Assembly: GCA_033296885.1 (NCBI GenBank)
Contig: MU863883.1
Span: 186,001 to 250,000 of the forward strand
Direction of reading: 5' to 3'
DNA from: Triangularia verruculosa
Lineage: Eukaryota; Ascomycota; Sordariomycetes; Sordariales; Podosporaceae
Length of the DNA: 64,000 nucleotides
Shown: positions 21,512 through 33,800 of the stretch, one piece after another
Layout: the number at the start of each line of letters is the position of its first letter
Position numbering within the stretch: position 1 is the stretch's first letter
Position numbers and translations under genes: made by a program
The notes under the pieces: model-generated
What the model saw: the letters and a program-made list of their open reading frames with translations, nothing else
Databases searched by the model: none
What the model was told of the DNA's origin: nothing

Positions 21512-23511
21512 GTTGGAATTTCTGATCTTGAATGCTGACAATTGTTGATATGATGTTGCTTGGTCGGTAATTCCGCCACTTCGGCCACCAAAACCTCTCC
21601 ACCATGCTTTGAGGGTTACTGGACCTGTGATACCTCGCTCCTGTAACCCTGTGGGAGACGCGCCGGGACGCGTTAAATGCTGCTTATGTCAGCAATTTCG
21701 GCAGCCAATAATTGCGGGCCTTATTATCAGATGCTTCCTTCTACCAGATTTTCTTCAACTTTTGTGTAACCTTCAACCGCCCAATTCAGACATATTTTTC
21801 ATCTGTCGGGTTCTTGGTTCCTGTCTCGATGTCGGCAAGCCCGGGTAATTTGGTCATGTAGCCAGGAGGCGAGAGATATCCGTTGAGACGGTCAGTGTTA
21901 CACATGGCACCGCGCAACAATAGAGGACGCATCATTGAACCGTTTGCCCGTCTGACGTCTTTTTTGAATTAAAGATCCCCAACCTTGCCAGCACCCCCAC
22001 GCAATTGGTGCTCGCCCGTGCCTCGGTGTCACCACTCGGTCACCGTGACTTTGTCCTCGAAAGGCAAGTTCGCCCTGCTTCTTCAACTCCGGGGCTCCCC
22101 CACATGGCCTGCGCTTCCGCGTCTCTTTTAACCCCTTGCTGCTTGGGAGGTTACGTTCATGCTTGTGTTACCGTCAGAGTACGAGTACGGAGTCATCACG
22201 CTGTAACCAGACTTTTTCTGTGTAACAGCAGTGTGCATACCGAGTACGATCACGTCCCTTCCTCCCTGGTCAGCCGTGGGTCGGTACTCTCAGTCAGCAC
22301 TGGCGGCTTCTAGGCTTCCGAAATCAAGCTTGTTCGCTCTCGACACCTTCCGCAAGGCAACACGTTCAAACATGGGGCAAGCGGCGCGGACCACCCTGGG
22401 CGCCGATGCCGACTTGGGCACTTTGAGAACGGATGATCGACTGCAAAATGCGGCCGGATTGTTTGCCAACGATGCCATGCCAACAACACCAACAACAACA
22501 CCAACACCACCAACACCACCAACACCAACATGGCAACTCACAAGCGATCAGGACAATGAAACGTCAAGAGAATCAGATAGGCCCGGTATCAGCGCGTCAT
22601 GCGTCCCGACTCCAATATCTGCACATTTTTTCTGTACAACCCAAGTTTCCTTCAGGCGCAGACCATCCACCAATAGGCCCTCCAGCACCACCGCACTTGG
22701 CATGCAACCTACTCCCAGCAGCAGCGCAAATAACCATAGCGGCATTGAACAGGCTGCCACTATGGTGTTACCCGGTCGCCTGTCGTGCTAGTCGGTCAGA
22801 TAGGCACTGCTGCTCAGTTCTGTATGTACCTACAGCGCACACAGCGGCCAATCTTACACCCTCCCAGCAGCCTGAAGCGGCACCTGAAGCCACCAAGGCC
22901 GTTTTCTGAGACCTCGCTGACAGGAGGGCTGACAGGGAAGTCGATGGAATTTTGTTCTAAAAAAGAGGCGCTGTTTTCTCTTTTCCCGCGTCTAATTTGA
23001 CTTCTCCATTCGGGCAAATCTCCCCTAGACCTGAGAGAGACGTCTTGACGAGCTCTTGGGGGTGTGGTGTCACACACCCTCACTTACATACATAACCACG
23101 CACCCATCTACCATTGCCGATTTGCGGTGCCCCCAACTCCCCTCTGCCGCTTCCATTGGCCCTGGTCTTGGCTCATCCTCTCCGCCCAAAGGGCTCCAAA
23201 ATCCTACCAAGGTCAGGTCGAGTCCTGCTGAAGGCCATTTCAACCGGGCCTGCGTCCCCACCGCACACTTATACCGTACCGTTCACCACCAGCTCTTGGA
23301 CTGCAAGTAATAAGTATATATCCAGCCCGTATCCAACTTGCCACTTGGACGGCTACACGTGGACACGGCACCAGGTTGAAAAGAAAAGAAAAGAAAAGAG
23401 AGTGTGCATTGTTTTGAAGTTGTAAGAAGGTGATGTAAGTGAGGCTCAGAACCGCCCACAGCCCCTGAAAATCAACTGACCGATGAACACAGACGCATTT
23501 ATTAATTCATA
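21512..23511. promoter_or_regulatory. Divergent intergenic region, CENP-I and GH3-C/GNAT genes
   Basis: These 2.0 kb hold both promoters. An ACC/AAC microsatellite lies at about 22480-22530. I searched the translations for the missing GH3 catalytic barrel of the right-hand gene (for example a KHFPGHG-like motif) and did not see it. The open frame 22231-22791 is low-complexity and unlikely to be a gene. Confidence 0.5.
21658..21673. promoter_or_regulatory. Paired MluI-type cell-cycle boxes upstream of CENP-I gene
   Basis: ACGCGC (21658) and ACGCGT (21668-21673) lie ten bases apart, about 150-160 bp upstream of the start at 21511. ACGCGT is the core bound by MBF (Mbp1/Swi6) at G1/S genes. Sequence seen; activity inferred. 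Confidence 0.5.
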
Positions 23512-23512
23512 A
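23483..23512 (+). promoter_or_regulatory. Nine-codon uORF whose stop overlaps the main start (TAATG)
   Basis: The upstream frame MNTDAFINS ends in TAA at 23510-23512; the last A is also the first base of the main ATG. Such a stop-start junction would favour reinitiation. The alternative is that the true start is the Met at 23566. Confidence 0.5.
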
Positions 23513-25259
23513 TGAGTCCTCCTGAATCCTCAGCAAATGAACCTGACCCTGCATCCCCTATTGCAATGGATCTCAGCAAGAAGCAAGTGACTACGGTCAT
23601 ACAAGACTCGCATTCCTATCTGCCACTATCAAGACCACTTAAAGACGGCGATACCTTGCTACTCCTCACGCCCGGCATCATACCAGACCTCAGCAGTCCC
23701 ACCAACGTCGACCCTGAAGCACCGACCAGTGATCCGTTTGAACCCCTAGGAAAGGCTCTGGCGAAACATCATCCTTGGGTCCGGCATGTGCCCTATCTCC
23801 CACGTTACGGCATCACCGGTACACATGTCGTGCACATTAGGCTAGCCACGGCGGTCATTTTCGTCCTCTCGGGTCCTCCTGTTCATGGTCAACTCTCACA
23901 AGTGGCACTAGCCGAGATCACACGAAGTCTCTGCGATAGCCGACCACACGTTATTGTGGCCTGTTGCGATGCCAGGGAGCTAGGACCCATCGAAAAGTCA
24001 TTCCCCGCGATCGTGCAGGTACCCAGCTTTGGCCCATCCGATCTTGAAGCGGCAGCAGACGTCATATTCGGAGAAACCAAGAAGCGACCTCCATCGAGGG
24101 GTCCGAATCTGCAAAACCTTGTTCTTGCACCAAAGGCATGGACCGTGGAAGTATGGAATGGGCCTCGTGATATGGATGCATCTTATGAGCTCTGGTGCCA
24201 GTGCGTCCCAGAGGCCTTTCACTTGAGCCGTTTCTTGTTCCAATCGTTATTACGACGGGACGGATGGGCAATGCATTACGTGGTCCGAGAGCCAGGGACT
24301 TCCCAGCTGCTCGGGTTTTGTGCGACGTATACAACCTACGCTGGTGCTGAAGAGGAACGCCTGGTCGGCTCCATGGCTGCCTTGCTTGTGCGCCCTGCCT
24401 ACCGAAAACGAGGCATCGGGCTGAGCCTGCACAACCATGCCTTGAAGCAACTCACAAAAACACGTGGAGTACGCCGCCTGCAACTGGGGAGCACGTTCCC
24501 TCGGTTGTTGTATGGGCTTCCGTGGGACTCACCGGTCGAAGATTGGTTCAGACGACGCGACTGGTCAATACATACACAGTCGCCAGGCCCGGGTACTGGA
24601 CAAGAAGCATGCGACTGGCTGTTGAGATTCAAGGACTGGCCCACGACAGGCTTCTTGCCTTCTGGTCCGGTGTTCCGCCCTTGCGAGTTTCACGAGTTCG
24701 ATATGGTGTTGGCACTGGTCGGGGCAGAGTCTCAGAGGAGGGACAACGTGGGTTGGTATGACCAATATGCCAAGCTGGCAAACTCAATGAACATTCGCGA
24801 TATTGTCGTTGGTCTCAACGAAGGGGGAACGATTGTTGCTGCCGCTCTGACATGTGTCAAGAACACGGGCAGTCCAGCAGCCGAGGATCTGCCCTGGACC
24901 AACATGATTGGGGACGATGTTGGTGGTGTAACATGCATTTGCATTGCAGGTCAGTTTTCTCACCTTGGTGAGTGCCACGTTGTCGTGTATACAAATACTA
25001 AGTGCTGTGATATAGACGGACTATTTGAAGATCCGAGTCAGCGGGATGCTGTGATGGTCAGGCTCCTGGACAGCTGCATTCAGTTACTTGCAGATCAGGG
25101 AATGAAACAGCTTCTCGTTGACGCCGTCAAGGGCGGCGATGAGGGCTTCCAGTCCATGGGTGAGTTTAGACAAGAAATGTCTGCAAGACCTACAGAGGCT
25201 AATAGAATACAGGCTTTCGAAAATGGGCAAGATACAGAGATGTGTGGCGGGATCTCTGA
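23512..25259 (+). CDS. GH3 C-terminal domain fused to GNAT acetyltransferase, catalytic barrel absent
   Basis: Exons 23512-24949, 25016-25159 and 25213-25259 give 542 residues. The second intron is clear (GTGAGT...TACAG, giving SMGFRKWARYRDVWRDL, then TGA). The first is 66 nt, in phase and without a stop, so it could be retained; removing it gives CICIADGLFEDPSQ. Residues 25-190 (TTVIQDSHSYLPL, DTLLLLTPG, HPWVRHVPY, AVIFVLSGPP, VIVACCDARELG) resemble the GH3 C-terminal domain of NagZ-like N-acetylglucosaminidases. Residues 200-375 are a GNAT domain with motif A LLVRPAYRKRGIGLSL (RKRGIG at 298-303). A second, weaker GNAT-like half follows. Full-length fungal relatives carry a GH3 barrel first; here none is seen. 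Confidence 0.72.
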
Positions 25260-28200
25260 GGCTGCCACTGCCATGCGATTCCCTCAATCAACACTGCGTT
25301 GTCTACTCAAAATCAGACATTCCAACACCTTTTGTGCAGCCAGCAGCTTATCCGAAACTATCGGCAGCCTTGGGCTTGTACTCCCCAATAGGATGTGGTC
25401 ACGATTACGTGGGATCATTCCATTTTCAACCTGTACAACGCAACTGCCGCTTGGGCGCACTCGTCAAATGGCTTCACCTCGGACAAGGACTCGTTTGCCC
25501 GGCGCTGGCCTTTAGGTTGCCTCTGGCAGCATTTTATAGTGAACAGGAATCATTTGTAGGCTTTTGATCTTGTTACATTGGTGTGTTGTGGGGACAAGGA
25601 GGGAGAACATGCTCGTGGTGGCAGGGCATGTGCATCATCCGACCACCCCCGTCGAAGGATTCAGTCTATCCGTGCCCGCCTATCAAAAGCCTTCTTCCCA
25701 TTGACACACCCGGTCGCCAATCGCGTCTAAACCGCTTGGTAATTCCGGTATTGCGGACGATGTCGTCCTTCAGGAAGACCTAAACAGGCAATTCCATCAG
25801 CTGGGTCACCTGGACGAACCGACGTCTGTTCACCTTTCACGCCCGGGTCACACAGGGACATCAACACCATGCTTCCACCGTATAGTAAGCGAGTTGCAGG
25901 TAGTTACACGGATGGCCTCGATGGCCCATCGAGACGACACCGATCAGTGGTGACCCTCTGGAGGTAAGCGGTGCCGTCGGTGACTATCCATAACAGGCAT
26001 GGCTCCGAGCACACCTATCCTTTCACGGGTTGGGCTCTTATCACGAATAAGCCCTACCGGGCGCTACCGGCGCTGACGTTCACATATACTCCCCGTATTT
26101 CAAGGCACCGGACTGTGTCCATTCAAGGCGGATGAAGTTGGGTTGGGAAAAATACCCGACAACAAACAATGCAGATCAAACAAGAATTCGGAGCATGGTA
26201 CATGGTAAAAAGGGCTTTTTTCCAAGATCCCGGGTATATACACCTACAATGAGTTTATCTATAATCACTGTCGGACACAATTGCCAAGATGTACACTGAC
26301 AGGTTATCTTCGTTCCACGTCCTACCAACGTACTCGTCAAGGTCTTGTGCAACATCCTCTGGGAGGCTTCCCCGGGTCAGTCAGACATTGTTCCAATCGC
26401 AGCATCCTTCAGGGATGACAGCCTGGGAGGACAGAGTATGTAGGCATCATGTTTTCTGCGCACTCGGTACCTCTTGATCAACACAGGCCGGGAAACCACC
26501 ACCCACAGACAAAGCATGAGAAATGCGATGGCACACTCGGGACGTCAACACAATCTCCTCATTGACGGCAGACACAACGAATTCAAGTTCTGAAGGCTCG
26601 TCTCTCGCATTGATCAACGTTTCACAACATCCTTACCTACGTGATATAGGCGTGGGGGGTTGGCGATGGCGACACTTTGACCTGAGGACAGCATCACCGG
26701 CCTCCCCTCCCTGACATACACGTTTGGAAAACAAGCTTGCTATATTTTCGTCGTGTGGATGATCATCTTTGATCTTCTTTTGAACAACGGGTGAATCCAC
26801 TTTATCGCCCCCAAGCCAGCCAGCCAGCCAGCAGAAACAAGCTGCCTACCCTACCCTGGCTCCCGCATGGCTGATCTTGGGTCTCGATGATAGATTAACG
26901 CAGCGAGACGGCACAGCTAAACAACCACCACCACCTTTTGCTGTGTAACCAATATGTTATCGCACACAACACAGTGCTTTTGAGGCCTCATCACCAGACA
27001 TGGATGTGCTTGCCCCTCTTTCGATGATGGTTAATTATGTAGGCTTGACGTTTGCCCTCCCGGACAGGTGCCGAAGAAGCTATTACCAAAATCAGCAAAA
27101 CTGACTGGCCGCATGAACAGACCTAGTTCCAATGGTTTTCTTTTTGCTGGAATTGTCGAATCAAATGACACCGATCTGGTGTGAGAGGGGAGAGCTAATT
27201 ACCGGGCCCGGTGACCGATTTTCTCTTCCTCTTCCTCGTGGGAAAGGGTTGGGGGAGTTTATTTCGGATAGTTTGTATGGTTTCGCTAAAGAACCGCACA
27301 TCCACTACACAGACCAGACAAGACCAACGACGATCAATGACCATACGGTCCTGTATCACGCACCAGCTGTCTTCTCTTTTTTTCTTGTTGTTGCTGCCTC
27401 TTTGTAACACTGTACACAAGAAAAAGAGTGGATGAGAATAAAACGGGGAAGGCAAGCGAGGAGGCTGACATGTCGTATGCTGTGTCACTTTCTCTCCTCC
27501 GGTTTCTGTCTTGTCCGGTTACTCATTACTCAAGTGTTCTTGCCCCCCTCATCTTCAACTGCTGTGTGTCACCTTCTCTTGTCAAATCTCTGTTGAATTT
27601 TTACCTCATCCTCTTGACCGACCCGGCCCTTTTGTCCTCGGCCCGTTCAGACTTTTTCTTCATATGTTATTCAACATCATTGCCGAGCGGTGGTGGTGGT
27701 GGCGACGGCGGCGGCGGGGATTTCTCAAGGGTCTTCGGTCCGAAACTTGAGCTCCCACACTCTGTTCTGTTGACGCCTCACATGGGGATGTCATGTTGTC
27801 AGACACGAACGGGGGGGAAGAAACTCGTATCCTCAAGACCGAATCTGGAAATTTGCTCGCAGACTTGCACACACAAGTTGGGCCACCGTCTTTTTTATGG
27901 GCTGTGTAACTCTTCTAATCGATCTCGCCCATGACAGCCGTCGTCGCTTTCGCTTAACACTGACCTCGCCGCCGCCACGGCCGCGGACGCCGTTGTGGGT
28001 TGTGGTCTCCATGTTATCTAGCAGCTTTAGGTTGTACGACCTCACTGGTTTCAGGTGAGGAGCAAGTGCTCAAATATCTGGATGACACAGATCAACAAGA
28101 TCCCGCCTGGCTGTGGAACTGGGACACAGTTTATATCAATCCAGTCAACGCCTCTGATGCAATAGTCACGGGGCCATTCTAGCCAAGTCGATACCGATAG

Positions 28201-30834
28201 GGGAGCACAAGGAATGGGGTCCGTGTGCTGAACTTGGTTTCGCCAGCCATATATGTCAAAGAGAGGTTTGTGTCTCCACAAGAGTTCCTCTCGACACCCT
28301 GGCAATATCCCCAGTCCTTGTGTAACCTCTGGCCAATGCACATCGTCGGCAAGCAGGGTTCACGGCTCTGACGGGTGCTTGTTTGGTTTGTTGTATGGCG
28401 TTGCACCGCTCTCGGTGTAGGTGGACTAAGGATCATCGTCCCCATCATAGTTGTCGAAAGGAATGTCTGGGGAAAGCAAGAGGCTCAGCTACACATTCTA
28501 GAAAGTAAGGTACCTAGGTAGCTGTCATTACTGTCGGTTATTTTCCCCCTTCCTTACATGACAACATGAATGAAAGTTCGGAAGCCGTTCGGCATTCATA
28601 CCTGAATATCCCAGCTAGGTACACTTCCAACTTTAAGTCAAAAGGGAGACTGAAAAACGGCGTCCCGCTGCACGGCTGGGGCCAGGACCGACAGGGACCG
28701 AAGGCTTCTTGTCATGATGGATGGGTGACATTTTGCGGCTGAAGTTGGGAGGTCATCATCCCTTCCTCGGGCGAGCGAAGCAAAAAGAACGGAGGTGGGG
28801 AGGGGAAGGTGATATGTGAAGTTCGGTATAGTTCTTCCCTTACCCCGTCTCCCCAGGTCCCGACATCTCAGCATGATAGATCATGTGCCTGACAGTTGTA
28901 AAGATACATCCATTATCTTCTTTTGGTGGCTCTAGTCTCCAAGGGTATCCGGTCAACTAAATATCTCGCTTCTGCATGGGTCTCGCGTGTTTGCGAAAAG
29001 TGCGTGGATGCGGATGCGATGGGACACTGGCCAAGGACCAACAGCATCTTTTGACGGACTGACTTGTACAACCATATCAACCACGATACTGACATAGAGC
29101 AGCAGACCCATGAAATGTCAGATCCGAGCGTTTTGACGGATGACTTCCCACTGTGGAGTCAATCAATATATGCAGATGGATTAGGTAGGTAATGTGTGAA
29201 GTTGTGTTACTTTGAGATTGGGAGAGAATGACCAAGGAAACCGACCGTCCGGGCCCAGCGGGTGATAGTACATGTTCGGGCGAACAGAATGGATTAAGAA
29301 GGAGGTAGGTAGCTGATGTCAGAACTCAAACTTTTGGTGTCGTGGGTAGGTGGGATGTTGATAGTATGCAGCCAGCCAGCCAGCCGGACAGGGTGATGAG
29401 TTGGAAAGGAGATGTCACAAAAGGAATTTGCACTCCACATGGTCGTACGGCTGTGTAACACCGCTTAAACTTATCCAGTGACGGCGGTGACACTCAGAAA
29501 CTCTTCCGAAGCAAAAAGTGGCATGACATTTTCTTTCTTTGTGACATGATGAGGTGGTGGACGGACATGTGACGGATAAAATGGGGGAATGACAAGAAAA
29601 GCCACCCAAGCCACCGGGGATATCTCGTTCAAATCAAAAGTTTTGATGCCATAATTCCAAACGTAGAGACTGGAAGAAAATATGCAACATCGGAGGTTGA
29701 AAAATGTACCAACCTACCAACGCAAGGGCCTTGCATACCGTTGTTGTTGAGAGAGCCTACCCATCTAGGTACCTACCCTACGTACATACACCAAACTAAA
29801 TAACCAATAGCAAACCGTCTTCCAAATCGGGACTGTGACAAATAGTGACGGTACCTACCTACTCCATTACCCTCCAGCCTTGTTGTCACCAGCAAAAAGA
29901 AAAAAAGGACCTTTGCAGTCTGTCGGATCATCAGCCCTATCATGATCACCCAACACCACAGAACCAAACATGAACCAACCACCCAACCAAACCAACCCCC
30001 ACCAAACCTCGGGCGTAACCGAACAACACCACACTCCATCCCCCAACCTTCCGAAGTCCGAGCTGAAATATAACAGTCCGCGGGAGTTCATCTGAGCCAA
30101 CGAAATCCAGCCACCTCGTACAAATCATTGCTCGAGTAAGAGAAGCAACATGACCAACAGCCTTGTCGACGCTCTCTCTACGGTAGGGACAATGAGCAAA
30201 CAATTCACTCACCCCTCAACCCCAAAACCGACTGTAATAAAGTACCATGAGAAACACAACAAAATCCCCATTAGGTATCCGGGATAAACTCACCATTCGA
30301 GACCAGAACAACTACCACGCTGTAGATATACTCTCACTTTCACAATAACTATTCACAGGAATAGATAGAAATGTCAAGTAGAAAACAAATCAACTTTTGG
30401 CTATGATCCATATGGTATATACCTACACACCCCTCCCAATCGCTAATATTCGTTACAAACAAACAGACCAAATAAACCTCCCTTGTGTTGTTCCCCCGCT
30501 CCCTTTGTGCTTTTTTTTTTTTTTTTTTTTTTTGAAAATAAAAGCAATCTTTTTTCTGGTTGTCCCTCCTCCAGCAGCCAAAATAGTCCTTTCGATCGGA
30601 GAGGAAAACAAAAAAAATCACATCACCACTCCCCTCGACGTTCTTTTTTCAGTGGACCAATCATCCCAACTACCTATCTTCCACCCAATTCATTTCATTA
30701 ACCCTCATCATCACTCCAGTCAGATATCTCCCACACTCAAAGCATCATTTTTTTTGAAAGAAAAGTCCGGTTCCCTTGTTTCCTGTCCGGCCCAAGCCCC
30801 CAAAATACAATAAAAAAAACATCCGAAAGTAAAA
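25260..30834. other. 5.6 kb gene-free stretch
   Basis: Two convergent genes flank this stretch. It is not strongly A/T-rich and has no transposase, terminal repeats or tRNA signals that I can see. It holds CCAG repeats at 26815-26832 and 29370-29384, a GTGG/CGG run at 27690-27718, short TAGG/CCTA runs near 28510 and 29770-29870, and a T23 tract at 30511-30533. Open frames are short and without family features. Non-coding RNA or a decayed insertion is possible. Confidence 0.45.
30511..30533. repeat. T23 homopolymer
   Basis: Twenty-three T in a row, about 300 bp past the TSC2 stop codon. On the TSC2 strand it reads A23. It could be a slippage tract or the tail of an old retro-inserted copy; I see no gene body attached. 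Confidence 0.9.
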
Positions 30835-33800
30835 TCATGTCCACTTCGAAAAGTCCACCGCATCCACCAGCGCCTCTGCATCTCCATTCCCCCCTCCCTG
30901 CCCATGCCCACCATGATGATGCCCATCCGTCATGGTGGAACTAGGAGCAGTACTCAACATGCTCGACCGATGCGACACATCGTTCCCACTTCCCCCAACC
31001 CCAGAGGTAGCCCCGCTCCCGCTAGTATTAGCTGTATTGCTCGTAAAGAAGGTCGCAACCGACGACCTACGCAAGCTGCTGAAGCTGTCGCGTATATTAC
31101 CACTCGCTGGCCGGGATCCGATAGCGCCACCGGGGTTCATGCTGGAAGGCGGACCTCCAATGCTATAGTCTGACAGCATGCCTCCCGGTCCAACCGGGCC
31201 GCCGCTGCTTCCATTGCTCATCAAGCCCTGCGTCCCAGACATCGGGGGGTTTCCTGGGTTGCCGTTGATCAGCGGCAAGCCCCCGGCGGTGGCCGTGGCC
31301 GTGGCGAGACCGGCAGATCCCGACGAGTAAATCAACCCATGGTGTGCACCCTTTGGACCGTGCCTCTCGCGCAAGCGGTTGATCTGTTGGAGACGGTTTC
31401 TCCATGACGAGACATGCTCACCGTCGCCGTTTGTCCACACCAAAGAGAACACAGAAGCGTTGAGTGCTAACAACCGGATAAAGCGAGGGAGGGCCTTCAG
31501 GCTGACGAGCTTCGGCTCGGCTGCCGGGGAAATCTTCGGGAAGCCCGGCTGGCTCATGACTTGGACCTTGAAGAATGGTGACAACTGCTGGGCCTCGCCG
31601 TCTTGTCTTTTTTGTGCCATCTCCCGCATGGCCGAGAACGACCGCTGCGGCGCCGGCGTGATGACAATGTAGACATAGTTGAACTGGGAGGGAAATGTGT
31701 CGAATTTGAAGGGAAGGCCGGATTCGTTCCAGACGATGTTGACATAATCGTTGCCAATATGCTTCTTCTTGTTATTGCACTGTGGATCGTGCTCCAGGTT
31801 GGTGGGCATCTGTGTGATGACGTGAAAGACCATCTCCGTGACGCGATCTCGCCAGCAGTAGGTGTACTGACCGTCACTATCGTACTCCCGGTCCAAGCCC
31901 TGAGTATTGAACGTGGCGCCTTTGAGCTTCGTCAACACGCCCAAACCCTTGAGAAACTCGAGATAGTCTGGCGAGCCTATGGTGTTGGCAAGGATTTCAG
32001 ATTCCTTGGTCTGCCCCTCGCCAATGTAAATCACACCTACTTTGTGCCCATCGACGGTCGAGTTTCTGTCAAAAGTTCGAATGGCTCGGTCGACTGTATC
32101 ATCGTCAGGCAAGGGGATGGGGCGAAAGGCCGGATCATACATCTGGGGCATCGGCGCCAGTAGCTGCATCAGCAGATGGCTAGGGAAAATAGTGATACCG
32201 TGCTGAAAGCGCCCTTCCCAAGCCGCTGCGTCGGACTGGTCTGCGGCTGGCTGATTCGGCATCGGTGAAAATTCAACACGGATTGCGAATGACGAGGCAC
32301 CAGAGGGATATCTTCGAGTGATTTCAGCCCAGCCCGTCTCTTTGGCCTGCCGAATGGTGATGATGCTGTTTCCGATGATCCAACGTCTCTTCTGAATCTC
32401 ACCATAGAATTCCTCCGTAAAGAGTGGATCTTGAGCTGAATCGCAAGCATCCGAAAATGCCACACGTTGCATAAAGTCAAGAGTGACCTGGGCTTGTTCC
32501 TCGTTGGTTGCCCTGCCGTCCGAGTCCACGAATAAGTTTTTGGCGATCCAGTTGATATGACTAGGACGGTCAGGCAGCTTCACCGCAAGAAACCAAAAGG
32601 TAATGACATGGTACGCCAAGGCATATACATATTGTGGAAGGTCGTCGTTGGCTGCCTGTTGCCCAACGATCTCCGGGTGGGCCACAACAATGCTGAGGGT
32701 TGATGGCTCACTTGAATGACTGGGGCGTGTCGTATGTTTCTTATCCCGCACGGATTGCAGATACCTGGCGCAGATGCCGAAAATGATACGATACTCATCC
32801 TCCCGGAAGTTAGAGTACAAAGACGGTAGGCGACTGAGACACGCCAGGAACTCGAGGATGTGCATGGCGACGAGCGGTTGTGTAATGACTTGGGACATCT
32901 TTCGGAGAATGGCAACAAGAGTCTTGCTGACCGAGAGAGGCAGCTCGTGGCAGCATATCTGAAGAGCATGGATGCAGGTTTTGGCTGTTTTGTCCGAGAT
33001 ACCGTGCATGAACGTCATGACCAAGTCGTCCTCGTCCATCTTTTGGAAGTGCTCGTGATAACTCAAAATCATGATGAGCGAGTGGAACAGACAGTTGCTC
33101 ACATCACTTCGGCGCAGCCCTGAAGAGATTGGAGGCTCTTGGAAAGTGCCAGTCTTGACAATTTCACAAAGGAAACGTCGAAGCTCGTGAACATAGGGTA
33201 TGGCACCCCTGAAGATTGGATGATTGCTCAACTGCGCGGGAAGGTGGGCCAAGACGAAGCTGTAGACCTCCCAGTCGCACCCGGTATGGAACAGATTGAG
33301 CATTGCGTCCAGCCAAGGCTTCATGTTCAACTCTGCTCTTCCCGTAGGACCCAATTCTGCACTGCCAGCATCGTTCTCGTCCCGGTACGCCAAAAGCAGC
33401 CAGCTCGCTCTTTCCGGAGGAGCCTCTGGCAAGGCGTCCGCATCAGGGACCGACCACAGTCTCTGGTTTCGGTGAAGTGCAGGCTTTGGGGTATGTGTCT
33501 GCCGGGTGGGAAGCCCCTTGTCGCCTGCCTGCCCCTGGGTGACTGACATTCCGCGGGATGGCCGCGTTGCTGGCTCCGCCCTTGGCAGCCTAGATGGGTG
33601 TGCTGCATCTTCGGCCAGCTTCCTTGCAAGAGATGCTTCTGTTCTGTAAAGGGACCCCGCGAGATTGTCATTCTCAACCTGCGATGTGAGGTAGACTTGA
33701 TACTCGGCGTCTGCTCGGAGTCGAAACAGCATCTTCATGGCCGTTAACCGAGCATCAACCTCGCATGAGTTCGAACGGGCAATGTGAACGAGGGCAGCAA

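Noticed and set aside
22231..22791. 186-codon open frame before the GH3-C/GNAT gene
   Set aside because: Built partly on an ACC/AAC microsatellite; no GH3 barrel motif and no similarity I recognise.
30511..30533. T23 tract as the poly(A) tail of a retro-inserted gene
   Set aside because: No adjoining coding remnant or target-site duplication seen.
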